DNA of 9,340 nt from Rhodospirillaceae bacterium (GTDB lineage Bacteria > Pseudomonadota > Alphaproteobacteria > Rhodospirillales > Magnetovibrionaceae). Each line of letters starts with the position of its first letter. Position 1 is the first letter of the stretch. Positions 1 through 6,031 of this stretch are shown here, one piece after another. A program made the translations under genes and the position numbers. A model generated the notes under the pieces. That model saw only the letters and a list, made by a program, of their open reading frames with translations. It had not been told where the DNA came from and did no database searches. The DNA lies in contig JAOUJU010000056.1 of NCBI GenBank assembly GCA_029883045.1, positions 1 to 9,340 on the forward strand, given 5' to 3'.

Positions 1-335
1 CACAAATTGGCGGCATTCAGGGCGCAACCCAAGAAGCGGTTAATGCAATTGAATCTATTGGTTCAATCATCAACCAGATGAACGAAATTGCCTCAGCCAT
101 TGCCGCTGCAGTCGAAGAACAAGGTGCGGCAACCCAAGAAATTGCCCGTAACGTTGAACAGGCCGCCGCCGGTACAACAGAGGTCTCGGAAAATATTTCA
201 CTGGTGACGCAAGGTGCCGGAGAAACCGGACAAAGCGCTGGTCAGATACTTGAATCATCTAGTGAATTAGGTCGCCAATCTGAAATGCTAAATAGGGAAG
301 TTGAAAAATTCCTTCAGACCATACGCGGGGCTTAA
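1..335 (+). CDS. Methyl-accepting chemotaxis protein, C-terminal end (5' truncated by window)
   Basis: The reading frame is open from base 3 to the TAA at 333-335, giving the last 110 residues of a protein whose start lies to the left of the window. The sequence is one long alpha-helical heptad stretch. It includes 'INQMNEIASAIAAAVEEQ' followed by 'GAATQEIARNVEQAAAGT', the classic distal arm of the cytoplasmic signalling hairpin of chemoreceptors (MCPsignal domain). In this family the region forms a coiled-coil dimer that controls the kinase CheA through CheW, and Glu/Gln pairs here can be sites for CheR methylation and CheB demethylation. The hairpin tip, HAMP and sensory domains are not in view, so ligand and membrane topology are unknown. 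The protein ends shortly after the coiled coil ('EKFLQTIRGA') with no CheR-tethering pentapeptide. It converges on the reductase gene to the right, 18 nt away, with no visible terminator hairpin between. Confidence 0.93.
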   Translation, partial: QIGGIQGATQEAVNAIESIGSIINQMNEIASAIAAAVEEQGAATQEIARNVEQAAAGTTEVSENISLVTQGAGETGQSAGQILESSSELGRQSEMLNREVEKFLQTIRGA

Positions 336-353
336 CATTAAATTTTCTTAAAC

Positions 354-692
354 CTAGATAATTTCTAAAACCTGTTCTGGTGGGCGGCCCATGCGGGCCT
401 TTGAGCCGTTGACCACGATCGGGCGCTCAATGGTTCTGGGGTGGGCTAGCATTTTTTTAATTAATGCATCACCGTCCAGATCATCATTAAACCCTTCTTC
501 CTTGGCTTCTTTTTTACGCAAAATATCACGCGGGCCAAGGCCAAGTTTTTTTAATACTTGTTTTAATTCATCCATGCTGGGCGTATCGGATAGGTATTCA
601 ACTATTTTTGGTTCAACGCCGTTGTCGCGTAACAATTGTAATGTGGTGCGCGATTTTGAACATTTCGGGTTGTGGTAAATTGTAACAGTCAT
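354..692 (-). CDS. arsC: ArsC/YfgD-family arsenate reductase-like protein (thioredoxin fold)
   Basis: This 112-residue protein belongs to the glutaredoxin-linked arsenate reductase family (ArsC, Spx, YfgD). It starts 'MTVTIYHNPKCSKSRTTL', with the catalytic cysteine at residue 11 in the N-P-x-C-S-K-S-R signature. The other family arginines are present in 'DILRKK', 'ERPIVV' and 'MGRPPEQVLEII'. Length fits the short, single-domain form. In true ArsC the cysteine attacks arsenate and glutathione/glutaredoxin resolves it. Many chromosomal homologues outside ars operons have no shown arsenate role, and no arsR, arsB or acr3 is seen nearby, so the reaction is uncertain while the family is secure. 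I chose the ATG at 692 over one 10 codons upstream, because AAAGGGA (698-704) lies 5 nt before it and the longer form would overlap recX. It follows recX by 10 nt, and the recX stop overlaps this ribosome site, so the two are probably co-transcribed and coupled. Confidence 0.9.
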   Translation of the reverse strand: MTVTIYHNPKCSKSRTTLQLLRDNGVEPKIVEYLSDTPSMDELKQVLKKLGLGPRDILRKKEAKEEGFNDDLDGDALIKKMLAHPRTIERPIVVNGSKARMGRPPEQVLEII

Positions 693-702
693 AAAAATCC
701 CT

Positions 703-1335
703 TTAATTTTTGTTTTCTTCAATCATTGAAATAAGATCTTCAACATCATCTGCGTCAATCATACGCTTGGCGGTGTCATAGGAAAACCCGGCACGGGCTA
801 GCTTGGCTAAATCGTTTTCGCGCTTTTCTGCCCTTATTTTACTGTCCGTGCGGTATGGCCCTATGCGTTTTTTTCTTATCATATTAAGGGCAGCTTGCAA
901 TTCAGGCATAGGAAAATCATCAACTAAGCCTTCTAGCGCGCCATCAGATATTTCTTTTGCTACACCCTTTTGCGCAAGTTTCATGGCAATTATCTGTGGT
1001 GCATCACCACGCTCTAATCCGGAGCGGGTTTTTATTTCGGCATATGTTGCATCATTTAACAAGCCAACTTCAATATAGCGTTTAATAAGAACGTCAATCC
1101 ATTCCTTAACTGTATCCATATCGGTTTCAGGGTGGGCGCGGGCGGATTTCATTGCCCGGCGTTCAAGCACACGCCTAAGGTTTTCCGCGCTTGATGAATA
1201 ACGCTCCAAATAATGCAATGCGATATTGGCAAGGCGGGTTTCGCTCATTTTTTTGGGCGGTTTTATTTTTTTTGCTTTGTGCTTGCTGGTGCTGGCACTG
1301 CTTAATTCATCATAATCATCGGGGTTATTGATCAT
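703..1335 (-). CDS. recX: RecX family regulatory protein
   Basis: This 210-residue protein matches the RecX family, made of repeated three-helix units. Visible family blocks are 'IALHYLERYSSSAENLRRVL' (about 38-57), 'VGLLNDATYAEIKTRSGLERG' region (90-110), 'KLAQKGV' (119-125), 'RKKRIGPYR' (154-162) and 'DLAKLARAGFSYDTAKRMI' (175-193). RecX binds along RecA filaments and limits RecA ATPase and recombination activity in the cytoplasm. The first 30 residues form a Lys-rich, low-complexity leader ('KHKAKKIKPPKK') not needed for the fold. A second in-frame ATG exists at residue 30 (position 1248) but has no ribosome site, whereas AAGG (1342-1345) lies 6 nt before the start chosen. In many bacteria recX sits beside recA; here it heads a two-gene unit with the ArsC-like gene and diverges from an ABC permease. 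Family assignment is strong, and its effect on RecA in this organism is inferred. Confidence 0.92.
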   Translation of the reverse strand: MINNPDDYDELSSASTSKHKAKKIKPPKKMSETRLANIALHYLERYSSSAENLRRVLERRAMKSARAHPETDMDTVKEWIDVLIKRYIEVGLLNDATYAEIKTRSGLERGDAPQIIAMKLAQKGVAKEISDGALEGLVDDFPMPELQAALNMIRKKRIGPYRTDSKIRAEKRENDLAKLARAGFSYDTAKRMIDADDVEDLISMIEENKN

Positions 1336-1363
1336 TATTTGCCTTGCTCAAGGTTGATCGGGG

Positions 1364-1394
1364 TTGGAGAATCGCCCAAGGAAGATTATATAAT
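1364..1394 (+). promoter_or_regulatory. Divergent sigma-70-like promoter with palindromic -10 (permease / recX)
   Basis: In the 114-nt gap between recX and the permease gene lies ATTATATAAT (1385-1394), a perfect 10-bp palindrome that contains TATAAT on both strands (1389-1394 on +, 1386-1391 on -). On the + strand TTGGAG (1364-1369) stands 17 nt before TATATA (1387-1392), or 19 nt before TATAAT. On the - strand the best -35 at 17-nt spacing is a poor TTAGAA. The + strand promoter would start near 1400 and leave about a 50-nt leader before the permease ATG. Promoter function is inferred from sequence alone. Confidence 0.55.
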
Positions 1395-1449
1395 GAAAAG
1401 AACAATTTTCTAACCGTACCATGTACATTTTTGGGAAGGCACGATTGCC

Positions 1450-2229
1450 ATGCAAAACGTAAACGGACACAACTGGCTAGGGGTATACACCCTTTATCTG
1501 CGCGAGGTCAGGCGTTTCATCAAGGTATATACCCAAACCATTATTGGCCCAATAGTAACAACCTTGTTATTTTTGGCTATTTTTGCCCTTTCCATTGGAT
1601 CGGCAATCAAGGTGGTTGGTGATGTTCCGTTTATCCAGTTTTTATTGCCAGGCCTGATAATGATGGCGATTGTACAAAATGCGTTTGCCAACACTTCTAG
1701 TTCAATCATGATTTCAAAAGTGCAGGGAAATATTGTCGATACCCTGATGCCGCCGTTTAGCGCACATGAATTGACATTTGCGCTCGCCATGGGTGGGATG
1801 ACACGCGGCGTAGCAGTTGGTTTTGTGGTAGCGGTTGTTACTGCTTTTTTTGTTCCATTCCAAATTCATGATTTTTTCTTTGTTGCCTATTATGCGGTGG
1901 CCGCATCATTGATGCTATCGCTGCTTGGTTTGTTGGGTGGGGTGTGGTCGGAAAAATTCGACCATATTGCAGGCCTTACCAATTTTGTTGTAACCCCGCT
2001 TTCGTTTCTTTCTGGAACGTTTTATTCCATCCACCGCTTGCCAGAATTTTTTCAAGCCGCGGCGTATTTCAACCCGTTTTTTTATATGATTGATGGGTTT
2101 CGTTATGGCTTTATCGGTTATTCCGATGCATCGCTAACTACCGGAATGGTGGTTGTGGCACTGATGGATTTAGTCCTTTGGGTTGCCTGCTGGGCAATAT
2201 TTAAAACCGGGTATCGTCTTAAATCGTGA
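1450..2229 (+). CDS. ABC-2 type transporter permease (YadH/NodJ-like)
   Basis: This 259-residue inner-membrane protein has about six hydrophobic segments, the clearest at roughly 30-55, 63-82, 112-135, 142-165, 173-192 and 232-252. The C-terminal half carries the ABC-2 permease signature: 'PLSFLSGTFYSIHRLPEFF' followed by 'FNPFFYMIDGFRYGFIG'. The first cytoplasmic helix, 'LYLREVRRFIKVYTQTIIGP', is the usual connector that contacts the ATPase. Length equals that of E. coli YadH (256 residues). Such permeases dimerise and need a separate ATP-binding subunit, exporting lipids, polysaccharides or drugs; the substrate here cannot be told. No ATPase gene is in the window, so its partner must be encoded elsewhere. 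GGAAGG at 1434-1439 stands 10 nt before the ATG. It diverges from recX and is followed by argD after 133 nt, where a separate promoter is seen, so it is probably its own transcription unit or reads through into the arg genes. Confidence 0.9.
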   Translation: MQNVNGHNWLGVYTLYLREVRRFIKVYTQTIIGPIVTTLLFLAIFALSIGSAIKVVGDVPFIQFLLPGLIMMAIVQNAFANTSSSIMISKVQGNIVDTLMPPFSAHELTFALAMGGMTRGVAVGFVVAVVTAFFVPFQIHDFFFVAYYAVAASLMLSLLGLLGGVWSEKFDHIAGLTNFVVTPLSFLSGTFYSIHRLPEFFQAAAYFNPFFYMIDGFRYGFIGYSDASLTTGMVVVALMDLVLWVACWAIFKTGYRLKS

Positions 2230-2297
2230 TTATTTGTCTTTAAACGGCATTTTTTACCCAGATTTTGGCAAAAGCCCACGCATTTTTCATCCATTTG

Positions 2298-2326
2298 TTG
2301 ACAGATACCCGCCCGATTCCCATAAT
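2298..2326 (+). promoter_or_regulatory. Near-consensus sigma-70 promoter for argD-argF-hslO
   Basis: TTGACA (2298-2303, perfect -35) is followed by exactly 17 nt and then CATAAT (2321-2326, five of six -10 bases). Transcription would start near 2333, about 30 nt before the argD ATG. This is the best promoter match in the window, and it also supports the short argD start at 2363 over the longer open frame from 2183, which would begin upstream of the promoter. I see no clear ARG-box-like palindrome around it. Confidence 0.75.
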
Positions 2327-2362
2327 CCCCGGCTTTCGCTAAACCGGAGGCCCAAAGACACC

Positions 2363-3538
2363 ATGTCAGCATTAATGCCAACATATGCACCAAGCGATCT
2401 TGCTTTTGAGCGGGGCGAAGGGGTGTATCTTTTTGCCAATGATGGAAAGCGTTATCTCGATTTTTGTGCCGGTATCGCGGTCAACGCCTTTGGTCATGCG
2501 CACCCCCATTTGGTTGGCGCACTAAAAGAGCAAGCTGAAAAAGTTTGGCATACATCGAACCTTTACCGCATACCGGGCCAAGAAAAAATGGCGCAAAGGT
2601 TAGTCGATAATAGCTTTGCCGATAGGGTGTTTTTTTCTAATTCCGGGGCAGAGGCAATTGAAGGGGCAATAAAAATTGCGCGCAAATATCATCATGATAA
2701 TGGCAACCCTGAAAAATATCGGGTTGTTTGTTGCACCAATGCATTTCACGGCCGCACCCTTGCAACCATAGCCGCTGGTGGGCAAGCAAAACATGCTGAA
2801 GGTTTTGGCCCATTAACCGAAGGCTTTGACCATGTGGCATACGGCAACCTGAACGAAATGCGCGCAGCTATTACGCCTCAAACCGCAGCAATTTTGGTTG
2901 AACCAGTGCAGGGTGAGGGCGGCCTTTATGGGGCTGGGCCTGAATACCTAAAAGGGCTTCGCGCCATTGCCGATGAATTTGGAATTTTGCTTATGTTTGA
3001 TGAGGTCCAGTGCGGCATGGGCAGAACCGGAAAACTTTTTGCCCATGAATGGGCCGATATAAAACCAGATGTGGTTGCAACCGCCAAAGGTATTGGCGGT
3101 GGCTTTCCCTTGGGTGCGATACTTACCAGTGAAAAAGCTGCCGTGTTAAAGGTTGGAAATCATGGAACCACCTATGGCGGTAACCCGCTGGCCATGGCGG
3201 TGGGAAATGGGGTTCTTGACCTTCTTTTTGCGGATGGGTTTTTGCCAGGTGTTGTAAAAATCGGCGATGCGCTGGGGGCTGCGCTTGAAGGATTAGTAAA
3301 AAAATATCCAGGCGTATTTATCGAAATCCGCGGCCAAGGATTAATGCGGGGAATTAAATGTGCTGATGGTATAGATAATCGGGATTTTAAGGCAAAGCTC
3401 GAAACTAAGGGGCTTTTGGTGGCGCCGGCTGGCGATAACGTAATCAGGTTTTTACCACCGCTTATTATTGAGCAATCACATATTGATGAAGCAATAGCAA
3501 TTATTGAATCCGTTGTTGCAGAAATGATCGGCGATTGA
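2363..3538 (+). CDS. argD: Acetylornithine aminotransferase (PLP class III)
   Basis: This 391-residue cytoplasmic enzyme transfers an amino group from glutamate to N-acetylglutamate semialdehyde, giving N-acetylornithine in arginine synthesis. Many ArgD enzymes also serve the succinyl-diaminopimelate step of lysine synthesis. The class-III aminotransferase marks are all in place: 'FSNSGAEA' (91-98) for the PLP phosphate, 'NAFHGRT' (126-132), 'EPVQGEGG' (180-187), the PLP-ring aspartate D213 in 'MFDEVQCGMGRTG', the Schiff-base lysine K242 in 'ATAKGIGGGFPLGA', and 'HGTTYGGNPLA' (267-277). The frame is open upstream to 2183, inside the permease gene, but the family N-terminus 'MPTYAPSDLAFERGEG' begins just after this ATG. 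GGAGG (2346-2350) precedes it, although with a long 12-nt spacer. The full length fits the family (about 390). It is followed by argF after a single base, so translational coupling is likely. Alternatives are other omega-aminotransferases, but the argF neighbour makes argD most likely. Confidence 0.95.
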   Translation: MSALMPTYAPSDLAFERGEGVYLFANDGKRYLDFCAGIAVNAFGHAHPHLVGALKEQAEKVWHTSNLYRIPGQEKMAQRLVDNSFADRVFFSNSGAEAIEGAIKIARKYHHDNGNPEKYRVVCCTNAFHGRTLATIAAGGQAKHAEGFGPLTEGFDHVAYGNLNEMRAAITPQTAAILVEPVQGEGGLYGAGPEYLKGLRAIADEFGILLMFDEVQCGMGRTGKLFAHEWADIKPDVVATAKGIGGGFPLGAILTSEKAAVLKVGNHGTTYGGNPLAMAVGNGVLDLLFADGFLPGVVKIGDALGAALEGLVKKYPGVFIEIRGQGLMRGIKCADGIDNRDFKAKLETKGLLVAPAGDNVIRFLPPLIIEQSHIDEAIAIIESVVAEMIGD

Positions 3539-3539
3539 C

Positions 3540-4448
3540 ATGGCTAAGGTAAAGCATTTTCTTGATATTCAAAAACTAGATTCAAAAACCTTGCGTGAGA
3601 TTCTCAGCCTTGGTTCAGAAATAAAATCTGGTAAAAAAAGTGATGCCAACAAATTGCTGGCAGGCAAAACCCTTGCCATGATTTTTGAAAAACCATCAAC
3701 CCGGACGCGGGTTTCGTTTGAGGTTGCAATGATACAGCTTGGCGGTAACGCCGTAATGATGGATGGCAAGGACAGCCAGCTTGGTCGGGGCGAAAGCGCC
3801 GCCGATACCGCTAGGGTTTTATCGCGCTATGTAGATGCCATAATGATACGTACTAATGATCCGGCAAAGTTGGACGAACTTGCCGAATATGCATCCATAC
3901 CAGTAATTAATGGTCTAACCGATAATTCTCATCCGTGCCAAATAATGGCCGACATAATGACCTACGAAGAACATCGCGGATCGATTGCCGGTAAAAAAGT
4001 TGCGTGGTGTGGTGATGGCAACAATGTTGCCGCTAGCTTTATGCATGCCGCCGGACGTTTTGGATTTCACCTTAGCCTTGCTTTGCCACCCGAACTTCCG
4101 CTTGATGATGCTGTTATTGCTTGGGCAACAGCCGAAGGGGTTGATTTTAGTATTAGCGATAAAGCTGACGAAGCCTGTAGCGACGCTGACCTTATTGTTA
4201 CCGATACATGGGTTTCCATGGGTGACAAAGATGCCGATAAACGTCACAAATTATTAAGCCCGTTTCAGGTTGATGAACGGCGCATGGCACTGGCCAAAAC
4301 TGATGCTTTGTTTATGCATTGCTTGCCTGCGCATAGGGATGAAGAAGTAACCGCAAGCGTAATTGATGGCGCCCAATCGGTAATTTGGGATGAAGCCGAA
4401 AACAGGCTGCACGCACAAAAGGGCATTCTTGCGTGGTGTCTTTCTTGA
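3540..4448 (+). CDS. argF: Ornithine carbamoyltransferase
   Basis: This 302-residue enzyme joins carbamoyl phosphate to ornithine to make citrulline in arginine synthesis; family members work as cytoplasmic trimers. The carbamoyl-phosphate loop 'KPSTRTRVSFEV' has STRTR at 53-57. 'HPCQ' is at 131-134, and the ornithine-binding 'TDTWVSMG' at 221-228 carries the Asp and SMG loop that distinguish ornithine from aspartate carbamoyltransferases. 'MHCLPAHRDEEV' at 259-270 supplies the catalytic HCLP. 'DSQLGRGESAADTARVLSRY' lies at 78-97. Nothing is missing and the length is normal for an anabolic form. The stop of argD, one base, then this ATG (TGACATG) give a near overlap, and no independent ribosome site is needed. 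The next gene, hslO, begins 19 nt after the stop. The lack of catabolic arcA/arcC neighbours also favours a biosynthetic role. Confidence 0.97.
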   Translation: MAKVKHFLDIQKLDSKTLREILSLGSEIKSGKKSDANKLLAGKTLAMIFEKPSTRTRVSFEVAMIQLGGNAVMMDGKDSQLGRGESAADTARVLSRYVDAIMIRTNDPAKLDELAEYASIPVINGLTDNSHPCQIMADIMTYEEHRGSIAGKKVAWCGDGNNVAASFMHAAGRFGFHLSLALPPELPLDDAVIAWATAEGVDFSISDKADEACSDADLIVTDTWVSMGDKDADKRHKLLSPFQVDERRMALAKTDALFMHCLPAHRDEEVTASVIDGAQSVIWDEAENRLHAQKGILAWCLS

Positions 4449-4467
4449 TTGATGTGTCCTAGCTGTT

Positions 4468-5352
4468 ATGGATTATTCGCTAACATTTCAAATTGAAGGT
4501 CTAGCAATTCGCGGCCGTCTGGTGCGTCTTGGCCCGGCGTTGGAAAGCATATTGTTGCCGCACGATTACCCCGGCCCGGTTGCAGAAATTATGGCCGAAA
4601 CCGTAACGCTGGCGGCGACCCTTGGCAGTGCGTTAAAATATGACGGGGTGTTTGGCCTACAAACCCAAGGCGACGGCCCGGTTAGCCTAATGGTTGCAGA
4701 TGTTACCTCGACGGGGGCCATGCGCGGTTATGCCCGCTATGATGATGTACGCATTAAATTATTAGACAATAATACCGGCGCACCGGTTCCACGCTTGTTG
4801 GGGGCGGGGCATATGGCGTTTAGCGTTGAGCAAGGTACACATACTGAACGCTATCAGGGCATATCAGAACTTGATGGTGCTACGCTGGCCGATTGCGCAC
4901 ACCATTATTTTCGCAATTCAGAACAGTTAGAAAGCGCAATATGGCTCGGCGCAGATATGGGAAAAAATAAAAGCGCCAAGGGTGCGCTAGCTGGCGCAAT
5001 AATGATACAGCGCATGCCCCAATCAGGAAAAGACACAGAAGACGAAGAAGACGGTTGGCGTCGGGCGGTGGCAATTCTTTCAAGCCTTAGGCGCGATGAA
5101 TTATTATCAAATGATCTAAGCGCCGAAGATTTGCTTTATAGGCTTTATAACGAAGACGGTGTGCGTATTTTTGAAAAACATAAACTTTTTCATCAATGTC
5201 GCTGTTCAGAAGAAAAAGTAATAAACACCATCAAATCATTTCCGTTGGAGGAAATAACCGATGATGATGGCAGCGCCCATGTAACTTGTGAATTTTGTAA
5301 ACAGGTTTATGCCTTTAGCGCAAATGAGCTTAAATCTATTTTTGATACCTAA
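4468..5352 (+). CDS. hslO: Hsp33 redox-regulated molecular chaperone
   Basis: This 294-residue protein is the cytoplasmic holdase Hsp33, which is idle when reduced with zinc bound. Under oxidant and heat stress two disulfides form, it unfolds partly, and it binds unfolding proteins. The zinc/redox switch is intact: 'HQCRCSE' (C244, C246) and 'CEFCKQ' (C274, C277), a CXC-27-CXXC layout that is canonical. The N-terminal substrate domain shows 'IRGRLVRLGPALESIL' (14-29) and 'HDYPGPVAEIMAETVTLAATLG' region (32-53), and 'GHMAFSVEQG' is at 114-123. An acidic linker 'DTEDEED' at 189-195 sits in the middle. The ATG at 4468 fits the family N-terminus, but no good Shine-Dalgarno site precedes it, so expression may rely on coupling from argF 19 nt upstream. 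Its place after argD-argF means it is probably made from the arg promoter, with no heat-shock promoter obvious in the short gap. Confidence 0.96.
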   Translation: MDYSLTFQIEGLAIRGRLVRLGPALESILLPHDYPGPVAEIMAETVTLAATLGSALKYDGVFGLQTQGDGPVSLMVADVTSTGAMRGYARYDDVRIKLLDNNTGAPVPRLLGAGHMAFSVEQGTHTERYQGISELDGATLADCAHHYFRNSEQLESAIWLGADMGKNKSAKGALAGAIMIQRMPQSGKDTEDEEDGWRRAVAILSSLRRDELLSNDLSAEDLLYRLYNEDGVRIFEKHKLFHQCRCSEEKVINTIKSFPLEEITDDDGSAHVTCEFCKQVYAFSANELKSIFDT

Positions 5353-5410
5353 AGCCAAGGCATCATCCACGCTATTGAATTTTGTATAAATCGGGGACAT
5401 AGTTATAAAC

Positions 5411-6028
5411 ATGACAATAATTTCAAAAAAATGTTTTTCCCGGAATTTACTTGTAGTTGGCATTTTGTCTGCTGGGCTTATTCTTGGTGGTTGTGCGTCA
5501 ACGCCACCGGCCAGCACGCTACCTGAAATTGGATTTAGCCATCTTGAAAAAATAAATATACAGGCAGGATCGGTTGAAATTGTATCTGAATACAAATCAT
5601 CCTTGAATGCGCCGTTTGTGGAACATCGTTTTCCCACTTCGCCAGAAAAAGCGGCTATAAAATGGGCTAAAAGCAGATTGGTTGCGGTGGGCGCAAGCCC
5701 CGCAAAGGTTAGATTTATAATTATTGATGCATCTGTGCGCGAAGAACCCGTGGAAAAACAAAAAACTGGAATTGTTGGCATATTTACCACCGAACCGACG
5801 GCTGATTATTTTGCCAAACTTGAAGCTAAACTTGTTATTGAGCAAGCGCCGGGGCAGACGGTTGGCGAAATTAGGGTAATTGCCGAGCGTAATATATTAA
5901 TTCATGAAGACGTTTCATTGGCTGGGCGCGAACGTATTTGGTTGGAATTAGTGGAAACGCTTGTGGCCGATTTTAACAACGAAATGGAAAGCCAAATCAG
6001 GGCAAACCTTTCACAATTTATCAGGTAG
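5411..6028 (+). CDS. Uncharacterised lipoprotein found after hslO
   Basis: I do not recognise a named family. The 205-residue protein opens with a lipoprotein signal peptide: positive residues K6, K7 and R11, a hydrophobic core (12-24) and the lipobox 'LGGC' with C28 as the lipidated residue. Residues 29 and 30 are A and S, not the Asp that holds lipoproteins at the inner membrane, although that rule is for enterics. The mature part is a mixed alpha/beta domain with 'NAPFVEHRFPTSPEKAAIKW' (46-65), a strand 'VRFIIIDASV' (100-109), and a C-terminal helix 'WLELVETLVADFNNEMESQI' (178-197). I recall similar unnamed proteins in other alphaproteobacteria in this size class, but I cannot check. The start lies 58 nt after hslO, with a poor ribosome site (GGGGA at 5393-5397, 13 nt away), so it may be the last gene of the argD unit. 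It ends 3 nt from the end of convergent trkH. Confidence 0.82.
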   Translation: MTIISKKCFSRNLLVVGILSAGLILGGCASTPPASTLPEIGFSHLEKINIQAGSVEIVSEYKSSLNAPFVEHRFPTSPEKAAIKWAKSRLVAVGASPAKVRFIIIDASVREEPVEKQKTGIVGIFTTEPTADYFAKLEAKLVIEQAPGQTVGEIRVIAERNILIHEDVSLAGRERIWLELVETLVADFNNEMESQIRANLSQFIR

Positions 6029-6031
6029 CGT

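Noticed and set aside
336..353. Terminator between the MCP gene and the ArsC-like gene
   Set aside because: The 18-nt gap is A/T-rich but has no inverted repeat of useful length.
391..678. Open frame of 95 codons on the + strand opposite the ArsC-like gene
   Set aside because: It is the complement of a well supported gene and shows no domain.
1393..1413. Six-codon ATG...TAA frame in the leader of the permease gene
   Set aside because: It starts within the -10 element, has no ribosome site and encodes too little to support.
2183..2362. A 60-codon extension of argD upstream into the permease gene
   Set aside because: It overlaps the end of the permease gene, lies upstream of a near-consensus promoter, and its residues resemble no ArgD N-terminus. 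The ATG at 2363 gives the usual length and has GGAGG before it.
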